Below, piece by piece: positions 32,609 to 40,560 of a DNA stretch of 64,000 nucleotides. The stretch's first letter is position 1. The number at the start of each line of letters is the position of its first letter. The DNA comes from Thermoleophilaceae bacterium (GTDB lineage Bacteria; Actinomycetota; Thermoleophilia; Solirubrobacterales; Thermoleophilaceae). The notes beneath the pieces were generated by a model that was not told where the DNA came from, searched no databases, and saw only the letters and a program-made list of their open reading frames with translations. A program made the translations under genes and the position numbers. Location: positions 1 to 64,000 of the forward strand of contig JBBDYQ010000007.1 of NCBI GenBank assembly GCA_040901445.1. Reading direction: 5' to 3'.

Positions 32609-33523
32609 GTGACCCAGGTAGGCATCAAGGAGCTGCTGGAGGCCGGCGTGCATTTCGGCCACCAGACACGCCGCTGGAACCCGAAGATGCGCCGCTTCAT
32701 CTTCGGCGAGCGCGGCGGGATCCACATCATCGACCTGCAGAAGACCGAGCGCCTGCTGGCCGCGGCCCAGGAGTTCGCGTCCGACATCGCCGCCCGCGGC
32801 GGCACGGTCCTGTTCGTGGGCACGAAGAAGCAGGCGCGCGACGCCGTCCGGGAGGCCGCCGAGGGGGCGGGCATGCCGTACGTGAACCAGCGCTGGCTCG
32901 GCGGGCTGCTCACGAACTTCCAGACCATCTCGAAGCGGATCAAGCGCCTCCACGAGCTCACGGACTGGCGCGAGAGCGGCACGATGGAGCTGCTGCCCAC
33001 GCGCGAGCGCATCGCGGCGGAGTCCGAGCGCGAGAAGCTCGAGATGAACCTCGGTGGCGTCCGCAACCTCGAGCGCCCGCCGGCGGCCGTGTTCGTCGTG
33101 GACCTCAAGACCGAGGTCATCGCCGTGCGCGAGGCGGTCCGGCTCAACATCCCGATCATCGGCCTGGTGGACACCAACTGCGACCCCGGTCCGGTGAGCT
33201 ACGTGATCCCCGGCAACGACGACGCCATCCGCTCGTGCAAGGTGGTGGTGGATGCGATCGGCGACGTGGTGGCCGAGCGCGCCGACCGCTTCCGCGTCGA
33301 GGAGGAGGAGCGCCGGCGCCGTGAGGAGGAGGAGCGCGCCCGCCGCGAGGCCGAGGAGCAGGCTCGCCGGGAGGCCGAGGAGCAGGCTCGGCGCGAGGAG
33401 GAGGAGCAGGCCCGCCGCGAGACGGCAGAGCGCGAGCAGGCCGCGCAGGCGCAGGCCGCCGGCCAGCCGCCGGCCGCCGCCCCCGAGCAGCAGGCGCCGG
33501 ATTCCCCCGGGGAGGGCCGGTGA
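32609..33523 (+). CDS. rpsB: 30S ribosomal protein S2 with long charged C-terminal extension
   Basis: 304 residues, about 60 longer than the E. coli protein. The core (1-225) has IKELLEAGVHFGHQTRRWNPKM, FVGTKKQARDAV, NQRWLGGLLTNF and IPIIGLVDTNCDP. Residues about 225-285 are an almost continuous run of Glu and Arg blocks (EEEERRRREEEERARREAEE pattern) expected to form a single charged helix, then an Ala/Pro/Gln-rich end. S2 binds the small subunit near S1/S8. Start GTG 32609 follows AAGGGAG. Its stop overlaps the tsf start (GTGA). Confidence 0.95.
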   Translation: MTQVGIKELLEAGVHFGHQTRRWNPKMRRFIFGERGGIHIIDLQKTERLLAAAQEFASDIAARGGTVLFVGTKKQARDAVREAAEGAGMPYVNQRWLGGLLTNFQTISKRIKRLHELTDWRESGTMELLPTRERIAAESEREKLEMNLGGVRNLERPPAAVFVVDLKTEVIAVREAVRLNIPIIGLVDTNCDPGPVSYVIPGNDDAIRSCKVVVDAIGDVVAERADRFRVEEEERRRREEEERARREAEEQARREAEEQARREEEEQARRETAEREQAAQAQAAGQPPAAAPEQQAPDSPGEGR

Positions 33524-34128
33524 CCGACATCTCCGCCAGGGACGTCAAGGCCCTCCGGGACCGCACGGGCGCGGGCATGATGGACTGCAAGAAGGCCCTG
33601 CAGGAGGCCGGCGGCGACGTGGACAAGGCAGTCGAGATCCTGCGCGTGAAGGGCCAGGCCCAGGCCGCCAAGCGCGGCGAGCGGACGGCCTCGGAAGGCC
33701 TCGTTCAGAGCTACATCCACGCCACCGGCAGGATCGGCGTGCTCGTGGAGATCGACTGCGAGACCGACTTCGTGGCGCGCAACGAGGACTTCACGGCGTT
33801 CGCCAGGGACGTGGCGCTCCACATCGCCGCCGCCAACCCGCTGTACGTGGCGCCGGATGACGTGCCGGACGAGGTCCGCGAGGCGGAGCTGCGCATCCTC
33901 GAGGAGCAGGCCGCCGAGTCCGGCAAGCCCGAGGAGGTGCGGCGCAAGATGGCCGAGGGCCGGCTGCGCAAGTGGCTCGAGGAGGTCGTCCTGCTCTCAC
34001 AGCAGCACGTGAACGCCGACAAGCACGACGGCAAGACGATCGAGGACCTGCGCGCACAGACCTCGGCGAAGACGGGCGAGAACGTGGTCATCCGCCGCTT
34101 CTCGCGCTTCGCGGTCGGAGAAGCGTAG
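33520..34128 (+). CDS. tsf: Elongation factor Ts, short form
   Basis: 202 residues, the short EF-Ts type lacking the second core subdomain. The N-terminal UBA-like part [19 protein letters not shown] is followed by the EF-Tu contact TDFVARN and ending [12 protein letters not shown]. It recycles EF-Tu-GDP. GTG start coupled to rpsB. Confidence 0.96.
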   Translation: MTDISARDVKALRDRTGAGMMDCKKALQEAGGDVDKAVEILRVKGQAQAAKRGERTASEGLVQSYIHATGRIGVLVEIDCETDFVARNEDFTAFARDVALHIAAANPLYVAPDDVPDEVREAELRILEEQAAESGKPEEVRRKMAEGRLRKWLEEVVLLSQQHVNADKHDGKTIEDLRAQTSAKTGENVVIRRFSRFAVGEA

Positions 34129-34133
34129 GCCCG

Positions 34134-34856
34134 ATGGCGGGCGGGCCCGTCTTCGGCCGGATACTGCTCAAGCTCTCCGGCGAGGCGCTGATGGGCGAGC
34201 TGCCCTTCGGCACCGATCCCGACCGCATCCGCGCCATCGCCACGCAGGTCAAGCACGTGGCCGAGCGCGGCGTGGAGGTGGCCGTCGTGGTGGGCGGGGG
34301 CAACATCTACCGCGGCCTGCAGGGCGCCGCCGAGGGCATGGACCGCGCCACCGGCGACTACATGGGCATGCTCGCCACCGTGCTCAACGCGCTGGCGCTG
34401 CAGGACGCGATGGAGAAGCTCGAGGTCCACTCCCGCGTCCAGTCGGCGATCACGATCGCCGAGGTGGCCGAGCCCTACATCCGCCGCCGCGCCATCCGCC
34501 ATCTGGAGAAGAAGCGCGTCGTGATCTTCGCCGCCGGCACGGGCAATCCATTCTTCACCACCGACACCGCCGCGGCCCTGCGGGCCGTGGAGATCCACGC
34601 CGAGACCATCCTGATGGGCAAGAACGGGGTGGAGGGCGTCTACGACGCCGATCCCCGCATCCATCCCGATGCGCGCTTCCTGCCCGAGATCACCCACCAC
34701 GAGGCCATCGAGCAGCGTCTCGCCGTGATGGACACCAACGCGCTGGTGCTGTGCCGCGACCACGAGCTGCCGATCCACGTCTTCAACATGGATGACGAGC
34801 GCAACATCGACCGGATAGTGTGCGGCGAGCGCGTGGGGACCGTGGTGTCGACATGA
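34134..34856 (+). CDS. pyrH: UMP kinase
   Basis: 240 residues, amino-acid-kinase fold. [11 protein letters not shown] at the start, [25 protein letters not shown] (UMP/ATP site), [14 protein letters not shown] and MDTNALVLC. It makes UDP from UMP. ATG 34134 five bases after the tsf stop; ATGA overlap with frr. The rpsB-tsf-pyrH-frr order is the standard one. Confidence 0.97.
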   Translation: MAGGPVFGRILLKLSGEALMGELPFGTDPDRIRAIATQVKHVAERGVEVAVVVGGGNIYRGLQGAAEGMDRATGDYMGMLATVLNALALQDAMEKLEVHSRVQSAITIAEVAEPYIRRRAIRHLEKKRVVIFAAGTGNPFFTTDTAAALRAVEIHAETILMGKNGVEGVYDADPRIHPDARFLPEITHHEAIEQRLAVMDTNALVLCRDHELPIHVFNMDDERNIDRIVCGERVGTVVST

Positions 34857-35410
34857 TCGAGGAGCTCCTGGAGGACGCGGCAGACCGGATGCTGAAGTCC
34901 GTCGAGTCCACCCGCCACGAGTTCTCGACGGTGCGCACGGGGCGTGCCTCGCCGCAGCTGCTCGACCGCGTGGACGTCGATTACTACGGGGCGCGCACGC
35001 CGCTCAAGCAGCTGTCCACCATCTCCGCCTCCGAGGCGCGGCTGCTCACCATCACGCCGTATGACAAGTCCTCGATCAAGTCGATCGAGAAGGCCATCCT
35101 GGAGTCCGACGTCGGGCTCACGCCGTCCAACGACGGCAACGTCATCCGGCTGGCCATCCCGGAGCCCACGGAGGAGCGCCGCAGGGAGCTGGTCAAGGTC
35201 GTGCACAACATCGCGGAGGAGGGCCGCGTGGCCATCCGCAACATCCGCCGCGACGTGATGCACGACCTGCGCGAGCTCAAGAGCGAGGGCGACGTGGGCT
35301 CCGACGACGAGCACCGCGCCGAGACGCAGCTGCAGAAGCTCACGGACGACCGGATCGGCGAGATCGACGGATCGCTCGCCGGCAAGGAACAAGAGATCCT
35401 GGAAGTGTGA
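34853..35410 (+). CDS. frr: Ribosome recycling factor
   Basis: 185 residues, normal length. Two-domain [61 protein letters not shown] and the closing three-helix bundle. It splits post-termination ribosomes with EF-G. Coupled to pyrH (ATGA) and uppS (GTGA). Confidence 0.97.
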   Translation: MIEELLEDAADRMLKSVESTRHEFSTVRTGRASPQLLDRVDVDYYGARTPLKQLSTISASEARLLTITPYDKSSIKSIEKAILESDVGLTPSNDGNVIRLAIPEPTEERRRELVKVVHNIAEEGRVAIRNIRRDVMHDLRELKSEGDVGSDDEHRAETQLQKLTDDRIGEIDGSLAGKEQEILEV

Positions 35411-36084
35411 GCGGCCCGGCGGGACGGCCGCGCTACGTCGCGATCATCACCGATGGCAACGGCCGCTGGGCCCAGGGGCGGGGGCTCCCCGTCATCGAGG
35501 GGCACCGCGCCGGCGCCGACGTGGTCAAGGACCGCCTCCGCGACGCCGCCCGGCTGGGGGTGGAGGAGCTCACGGTGTACTCGTTCTCCACCGAGAACTG
35601 GTCGCGCGAGCCCGACGAGGTGGCGGGCCTCATGACGATGTTCGGCGAGCGGATCGACGCCGAGACGCCCGAGCTGCACTCCGAGGGCGTGAGGATGCGC
35701 TTCATCGGCCGCACCGAGGGCGTGGGGGCCGAGCTCGTGGAGCGCATGCGCTGGGCGGAGGACGTGACCGCGGACAATCGCCGCATCACCCTGTTCGTGG
35801 CCTTCAACTACGGCGGCAGGGCGGAGATCGTGGACGCGGCGCGAACGTTCACGGGAGGCACGGAGGAGGACTTCCGCAGCCACCTCTACGCCCCGGACAT
35901 GCACGACCCAGACCTCCTGATCCGGACCAGCGGCGAGCAGCGCATCTCGAACTACCTGCTCTGGCAGTGCGCGTACTCCGAGTTCCTGTTCCGGGACGAG
36001 CTGTGGCCGGACTTCACGCGCGAGGCCTTCGAGGGCTCGCTCGAGGAGTTCGAGCGCAGGGCCCGGCGGTTCGGAGCGCGCTGA
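35407..36084 (+). CDS. uppS: Isoprenyl diphosphate synthase (undecaprenyl-type)
   Basis: 225 residues, cis-prenyltransferase. The Mg-binding Asp is D16 in ITDGNGRWAQGRGLP (most have IMDGNGRWA), with GHRAGADVVKD, TVYSFSTENWSREPDEV, FNYGGRAEI and the C-terminal RTSGEQRISNYLLWQCAYSE. It makes the polyprenyl carrier used in wall synthesis from IPP, linking to dxr and ispG nearby. GTG start overlaps the frr stop. Confidence 0.95.
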   Translation: MSGPAGRPRYVAIITDGNGRWAQGRGLPVIEGHRAGADVVKDRLRDAARLGVEELTVYSFSTENWSREPDEVAGLMTMFGERIDAETPELHSEGVRMRFIGRTEGVGAELVERMRWAEDVTADNRRITLFVAFNYGGRAEIVDAARTFTGGTEEDFRSHLYAPDMHDPDLLIRTSGEQRISNYLLWQCAYSEFLFRDELWPDFTREAFEGSLEEFERRARRFGAR

Positions 36085-36930
36085 GTGTCCGCGTCCGAGC
36101 GCCGCAGCACGCGGGCCCGGCGGCGCAACCAGCGCTCGGACCTCGGCGCGCGGGTGCTGGCCGCGATTCCCGCGGTGGCGTTCGCGATCTTCATCGTGGC
36201 GCAGGGCGGTCTGGTGTTCGCTCTCGGCCTGCTCGCGCTCGGCATCCTCGCCATGCATGAGCTCTACACGCTGATGGACCGGGTGCAGCCGGCCAAGCTG
36301 GCCGGCTTCCTCGCCCTGGCCGGGCTCCTCCTAGCGGCGCTGTACGGGGACCAGTTCCAGATCCTGCTGGCGCTGGCGCTGGCGGTGCCCGTGACGTTCT
36401 TCTTCGCGCTGCTGCGGCCCCACCGCGAGAACGTGTCCTGGGCGGTGGCGGTGACGCTGCTCGGCGTGGCCTGGATCGGGGTGGCGCTGGCACACGCCGT
36501 GCTGCTGCGCGAGCTGCCCCACGGCGGGGCGCTGGTGGTGGACGTGCTGATCGGCACCTTCATCGGGGACACCGCCGCCTACTTCGGCGGGCGGGCCTAC
36601 GGGCGCCACAAGATCGCCCCGCGGATCTCGCCGAGCAAGACGCTCGAGGGCCTGATCGCCGGGATCGTGGGCGGCACGTTCGCGTTCTGGCTGTTCGCGA
36701 TCTCCTACCAGGACTTCTTCGACGGCAAGGGCGTCGAAGCGCTGGTGATCGGCTTCTGCGTGGCGCTCGCCGCTCCGCTGGGAGACCTGTTCGAATCGTT
36801 GATCAAGCGCGACCTCGACGTGAAGGACACCGGACGCTTCTTCGGTGCCCACGGCGGCGTCCTCGACCGCCTCGATGCGGTCTTCTTCACCGCCGTGACG
36901 GGTTATTACGTGAGTATCGCGGTGCTCTGA
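36085..36930 (+). CDS. cdsA: Phosphatidate cytidylyltransferase
   Basis: 281 residues, about seven to eight membrane segments. Family signature GDTAAYFGGRAYGRHKIAPR, RISPSKTLEGLIAGIVGG, and the C-terminal block GDLFESLIKRDLDVKDTG continuing to HGGVLDRLD. It makes CDP-diacylglycerol for phospholipids, the substrate of the CDP-alcohol transferase at 52.6 kb. GTG start directly after the uppS stop. The basic N-terminal tail (about 20 residues) is cytoplasmic. Confidence 0.95.
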   Translation: MSASERRSTRARRRNQRSDLGARVLAAIPAVAFAIFIVAQGGLVFALGLLALGILAMHELYTLMDRVQPAKLAGFLALAGLLLAALYGDQFQILLALALAVPVTFFFALLRPHRENVSWAVAVTLLGVAWIGVALAHAVLLRELPHGGALVVDVLIGTFIGDTAAYFGGRAYGRHKIAPRISPSKTLEGLIAGIVGGTFAFWLFAISYQDFFDGKGVEALVIGFCVALAAPLGDLFESLIKRDLDVKDTGRFFGAHGGVLDRLDAVFFTAVTGYYVSIAVL

Positions 36931-36934
36931 GGCG

Positions 36935-37966
36935 TCAGCCGCCCGCGCGATCCCACGCCTTGAGCGCCGGCACAGGATCGAGGTAGTCGCCGCCCCGATA
37001 CCAGCCGGGCGCGGACCACAGCTCGAAGTGGAGGTGGCACGCCGAAGCGTTGCCGCTGTCGCCCACCTGGCCGATCTGCTGCCCGGTCTGGACCGTGTCG
37101 CCCTTCTCGAACGCCGGGGCTGCCGTCATGTGCATGTAGACGTAGTCCTGGCCCGTCTCCGAGCCGGTGACCACCATGTAGTGCCCGGCCGCCGACTGGT
37201 AGCCCACGAAGTACACCTCGCCGCCCTGGGCCGCCACGAGCGGCGTGCCGCAGTCGGCCATGACGTCGGCGCCGCGATGGTTGCGTCCGGCGCCGATGCC
37301 GTCACCGTATGTGTGCGCCCCCTGGACGGGGAAGACGTGGCCCTCGGCGGCCGCGATCTGTTCCTCGCCCTCGGGGAGGCTCTCTCCGTCCTCCACCTGG
37401 CGGCGCATGAGCCGGGCCTGGGCCTCGCTGACCTTGCCGTCGTCGCGGATGTCGCTCCAGTTCTCGTAGCGCTCTACCCGCGTCTCGGTGCCGCGGCCGA
37501 AGACGCCGTCGACGCCGGTCTCGAAGCCCAGGTGCGTGAGCCAGGACTGGAGGACGCGCACGTCATGCCCGCGGTCCCCGCGTCTCAGCGTGCGCTCGCC
37601 GAAGGAGTGGTCCTCCTGGCTGCGGCGGCTGCGGCTGCGGCTCTCGCGCTCGCCGAACTTCCGCTCCATCTGGCGGCGCATCCGGCGGGCCTGACCGCGG
37701 CTCACGGCGTGGTCCTCGGTGAGGTCGTTGTCGCGGTCGTAGCGGTCCACGCTGCGCTCCGTGCCCTCGCCGAACGTCCCGTCGACCTCCGTGCGGAAGC
37801 CGAGGTGGGTGAGCCAGGACTGGAGCACGCGCACGTCATGGCCGCGCTGGCCACGCTCGAGCACGCGGTCGCCGAAGTCGGCGGAAGCAGTGGGCGCAAA
37901 AGCCAGTGCCGCCGCTGCCGCAAGGGGCGCGGCGCGGAGCAGGCGCCTGTGTGTCATGGGGAGCAT
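36935..37966 (-). CDS. Secreted M23-family peptidoglycan peptidase with two PG-binding domains
   Basis: 343 residues. The signal peptide (about 1-29) is followed by two peptidoglycan_binding_1 repeats, each with RGHDVRVLQSWLTHLGF (about 41-57 and 130-146) and a VDG(T/V)FG.GTE loop. The LytM/M23 domain (about 215-335) has zinc ligands in NHRGADV and HLHFE, plus GNASACHLHF. It hydrolyses cross-links or peptides in the wall. A c-di-AMP riboswitch lies directly upstream, as for many actinobacterial wall hydrolases. ATG 37966 or the ATG nine bases downstream could start it. Confidence 0.93.
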   Translation of the reverse strand: MLPMTHRRLLRAAPLAAAAALAFAPTASADFGDRVLERGQRGHDVRVLQSWLTHLGFRTEVDGTFGEGTERSVDRYDRDNDLTEDHAVSRGQARRMRRQMERKFGERESRSRSRRSQEDHSFGERTLRRGDRGHDVRVLQSWLTHLGFETGVDGVFGRGTETRVERYENWSDIRDDGKVSEAQARLMRRQVEDGESLPEGEEQIAAAEGHVFPVQGAHTYGDGIGAGRNHRGADVMADCGTPLVAAQGGEVYFVGYQSAAGHYMVVTGSETGQDYVYMHMTAAPAFEKGDTVQTGQQIGQVGDSGNASACHLHFELWSAPGWYRGGDYLDPVPALKAWDRAGG

Positions 37967-37981
37967 GACCTCTCTTTCGTC

Positions 37982-38078
37982 GCTGCCTCCGGGGTTAGCT
38001 GGCGGGCTCGCGCGGAAAGAGACGCGCTACGCCGGTATTCGACGATTCGCCCCAAACACCTTGGGTCCCCCGGCCGCC
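37982..38078 (-). promoter_or_regulatory. Cyclic di-AMP (ydaO-type) riboswitch
   Basis: Reading the minus strand 5' to 3', the leader has the conserved order GCCGGGGGACCCA, then TTTGGGGCGAATC, then GAGCCCGCCAGCTAACCCC and GGAGGC, the hallmark blocks of the ydaO/c-di-AMP aptamer. It ends about 15 nt before the M23 peptidase ATG. A hairpin GCCCGCA-CCG-TGCGGGC (38076-38092) precedes it. In actinobacteria this class typically controls wall hydrolases, switching expression off when c-di-AMP is high. Boundaries approximate. Confidence 0.88.
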
Positions 38079-38155
38079 CGCACCGTGCGGGCGATTTGGC
38101 TAGGTCTCGGGTACAAGTCTCCCAACTCGTCAGGCGGCATGGAGTTTCGGCGCGA

Positions 38156-38196
38156 GGGGTCAGGTCGTGCATTGGGACGATGCATGACCTGACCCC
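38156..38196. repeat. GGGGTCAGGTC-family palindrome, second copy
   Basis: 41-bp imperfect palindrome: arms GGGGTCAGGTCGTGCAT and ATGCATGACCTGACCCC (one G-T mismatch) around TGGGACG. The outer 11 bases equal those of the perfect palindrome at 13267-13322. It sits 15 nt before the start of the 38212 gene. Confidence 0.88.
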
Positions 38197-38211
38197 GAGA
38201 GAGGAGAGGGA

Positions 38212-38916
38212 ATGGGCTGGTTCAGCGAGGAGGAGCTCCGCGAGATGTCGCGGCCGACCATGGACCGGGCGGTGGAGGCCATCGACCGCGGCGACACCGA
38301 GGCCGCACGCCGGCTCTGCGAGGAGATGAAGCACGAGTGGCGCTTCATGCACGACCTGCTCGTGGACGGGCTCGCGGGCATGTACTCCTACGTCAAGGAG
38401 CGGCTCGGGGAGGAGTCGATCGAGGACATGCACCGCTGGACGATGAGCCGCGGCTGGAACAAGCAGGTGGAGGCCATCGGGAGCGCCGACCGGCGCTTCA
38501 TCGTGGAGGCGCTGGCGGCGACCTGGCGCGCCCACTCGGGCAGCGGCACGGGCCCGTCACCGGGCGCGTTCGCTATCGAGGAGGACGACGAGAAGTTCAC
38601 CTTCCGGATGAACCCCTGCGGGTCGGGCCAGAGGCTGTGGCGCATGGGCCGCTACGAGGGCGACGACGGCCATGCCCTCGTGGAGGGCGCGTACCCGTGG
38701 ACGTACGGGCGCAAGAACTTCCCGATCTACTGCACTCACTGCGCGTTCATGAACGAGATCCTCTCGATCGAGTGGCTCGGATGGCCCGTCTACCCCAGCG
38801 ACGCGCCCGAGGACTTCGACCACGACCCCTGCACCTGGTACTGGTACAAGGACCCGGCGAACATCCCCGAGCGCCACTGGGCGCGCTATGGCCTGGAGAA
38901 GCCCGATGCCCGCTGA
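38212..38916 (+). CDS. Conserved-looking Cys-containing protein of unknown function
   Basis: 234 residues, start ATG behind a strong GAGAGGAGAGG ribosome site. The N-terminal half is helical and charged (EEELREMSRPTMDRAVEAID, then CEEMKHEWRFMHDLLVDG). The C-terminal half carries three Cys motifs likely to bind metal or form an active site: RMNPCGSGQRLWR, PIYCTHCAFMNE and DPCTWYWYKDP. No signal peptide. It is coupled to an SDR (11-base overlap), suggesting a shared pathway. I do not recognise the family. Confidence 0.75.
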   Translation: MGWFSEEELREMSRPTMDRAVEAIDRGDTEAARRLCEEMKHEWRFMHDLLVDGLAGMYSYVKERLGEESIEDMHRWTMSRGWNKQVEAIGSADRRFIVEALAATWRAHSGSGTGPSPGAFAIEEDDEKFTFRMNPCGSGQRLWRMGRYEGDDGHALVEGAYPWTYGRKNFPIYCTHCAFMNEILSIEWLGWPVYPSDAPEDFDHDPCTWYWYKDPANIPERHWARYGLEKPDAR

Positions 38917-39664
38917 CACCTCGCCCACCGGCCTGCGGGTGATCGTCACGGGCGCGGCGGGCGGAATCGGCCGGGCGCTGGTGGAGACGCTGGCGGCCTG
39001 TGACTGCCGCGTGGGGGCCGCCGACGTGGCGGAGCCGCCGCCCGACGGCGCGGTGGCCACCGCCGCGTTCGACGTGAGCGACGCCGGCGCCGCCGCAGAC
39101 GGCGTCGCGAGCCTCGTGGAGCAGCTGGGCGGCTGCGACGCGATCGTGGCCAACGCCGGTGTGGTGGACACGATCCACCGCGCCGAGCGCTTCCCGGAGA
39201 AGGCGTGGCGGCGCGACCTCGAGACCAACCTGTCCGGCGCCTTCCATGTGACCAAGGCCGCGTTCGGCGCCCTCGCGGACTCGGGTGACGGGCGCGTCGT
39301 GCTGGTCTCCTCCGTGGCGGCCGAGATCGGGCTGCCCGGCCAGGCCGCCTACGGCGCCTCCAAGGCCGGCATCGTGGGCCTGGCGCGCACGCTGGCCGCG
39401 GAATGGGCGTCGCGCGGCGTGCGCTGCAACGTGGTGATGCCGGGCATGATCGCCACCCCCAAGGTGCTGGCCATGCCCGAGGACCTGCGCGACGCGCTGA
39501 CGGACGCCATCCCGCTCGGGCGCCTGGGCGCCACCGAGGAGCTGGCGGGCGCGGTGTGCTTCCTGCTGTCCCCGGCCGCGGCCTACGTCACCGGAACGGT
39601 GTTGCGGGTGGACGGCGGCTTCGGCCTCGCCGGGACGGCAATGGTGGGAGGGCGCCGCCGTTAG
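38906..39664 (+). CDS. Short-chain dehydrogenase/reductase
   Basis: 252 residues, classical SDR. Cofactor loop VTGAAGGIGRAL, NAG motif IVANAGVV, catalytic Ser in VLVSSVAAE and Y-x-x-x-K in AYGASKAG, C-terminal VTGTVLRVDGGFG. The substrate is unknown. It overlaps the upstream unknown gene by 11 bases. The unit runs directly into an inverted-repeat-bounded segment five bases after its stop. Confidence 0.92.
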   Translation: MPADTSPTGLRVIVTGAAGGIGRALVETLAACDCRVGAADVAEPPPDGAVATAAFDVSDAGAAADGVASLVEQLGGCDAIVANAGVVDTIHRAERFPEKAWRRDLETNLSGAFHVTKAAFGALADSGDGRVVLVSSVAAEIGLPGQAAYGASKAGIVGLARTLAAEWASRGVRCNVVMPGMIATPKVLAMPEDLRDALTDAIPLGRLGATEELAGAVCFLLSPAAAYVTGTVLRVDGGFGLAGTAMVGGRRR

Positions 39665-39668
39665 ATGA

Positions 39669-40053
39669 GTTGTTCCGCGGTTCGTTGGGCGACGAGCGCG
39701 GCGATTGCCCTGGTCGGCTTGGCGGGCGAGTGGGTGAGTGGGCGCCGGCCGGCGCGAACTCCCCCGAGTCTTGGCCGCTGTGTCGTTCCGACCCGACTAT
39801 GTAGGGTCAAAACGACACAGCGAACGGCGAACCCGCAGGCCAAAGCCCGCCCCGGCGCCCCAGCCCGCCAGACACCGAACCCGCATCAGCCCTCCTGGAT
39901 GGCCCGCCCGCCAGGCGAGCGGCGCCCACACGGCCCTGCCCCTCATCACCGCCGTTTGAGAGCCGAGCGCACCGGCGCGCCCGAGAACCGCCAACCGACC
40001 GAACCCGACAAGCACCGGGCGCTCCATCCGGGCCATGCGGGTCGCGGAACAAC
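39669..40053. mobile_element. 385-bp MITE-like segment with 11-bp terminal inverted repeats
   Basis: GTTGTTCCGCG at 39669-39679 and its exact complement CGCGGAACAAC at 40043-40053 bound a segment with no convincing gene; base usage differs from neighbouring coding DNA and it contains a palindrome (39778-39820). It lies between the SDR stop and the 3' end of a broken monooxygenase gene. No transposase and no clear target-site duplication are seen, so a non-autonomous or decayed element is inferred. Confidence 0.45.
39778..39820. repeat. 43-bp inverted repeat inside the 39.7-kb segment
   Basis: Arms CTGTGTCGTTCCGACCC and GGGTCAAAACGACACAG (two mismatches) around a 9-base spacer GACTATGTA. It could be a hairpin or protein-binding palindrome. 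No second copy was noticed in the window. Confidence 0.75.
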
Positions 40054-40077
40054 GCCACTGACAGCCACGGGCGTCAG

Positions 40078-40473
40078 CGGACCTCGATGATCCGCTCGTG
40101 GCTGCGCCCGTCCACGCCGAAGCCGCCGAGCTCGACTCCCCGGTGCCGAGCTCCACGCGGCGCCGGACACCAGATCGAGCGTGGCCACGCGCTCGGCCAC
40201 CCGCGCCGGGTGGTTCACGCCGGGCGGGATCTGCATTACGTCGTGGCCGAGGCGGATGTCCTTCGTGCGCTGGCTCGCGGCGGCGAGGAACACCTCCGGC
40301 GCGGATGAGTGCGAGTACTCCTCGAGGAAGTGGTGCTCGACCGCCCAGACGCAGTCGAAGCCCGCCCGGTCGGCGATCTCCACCTGGTCGAGCGCGTCCT
40401 TCAGCAGGCGCTACTCGCCGCCGTCCCCCCACGGCCTCGGAAGCTGGTGCTCGTAGAAGATGCCGAAGCGCAT
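40078..40473 (-). pseudogene. Broken luciferase-like (LLM) flavin monooxygenase
   Basis: Reading from ATG 40473, the N-terminus of an LLM flavin-dependent oxidoreductase is plain: MRFGIFYEHQLPRPW, then an in-frame TAG about 20 codons in, then VEIADRAGFDCVWAVEHHFL, YSHSSAPEVFLAAASQRTK and VNHPARVAERVATLDLVSG. After LVSG a one-base loss moves the family's RVELGTGESS into another frame, and a further small deletion moves LGGFGVDGRSHERIIEV again. Homology stops at about 40078. With stop, frameshifts and truncation it is a pseudogene. 40474-40547 shows nothing else. Confidence 0.88.
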
Positions 40474-40547
40474 CCCGAGCGGATCCTAGAGCCCGAAAAT
40501 CTCGTGGTGCCACCCGGAACCCCGGCGGAGCCGCGCGGCGCCCGCCC

Positions 40548-40553
40548 TAGACT
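40548..40553 (+). promoter_or_regulatory. -10 box TAGACT for dxr
   Basis: TAGACT lies 7 nt before GTG 40561, fitting a leaderless transcript. Confidence 0.5.
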
Positions 40554-40560
40554 TCGCCGC

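Noticed and set aside
33300-33450. GAGGAGGAG/CGCCGC tandem repeats as a satellite
   Set aside because: They encode the charged C-terminal helix of ribosomal protein S2 in frame.
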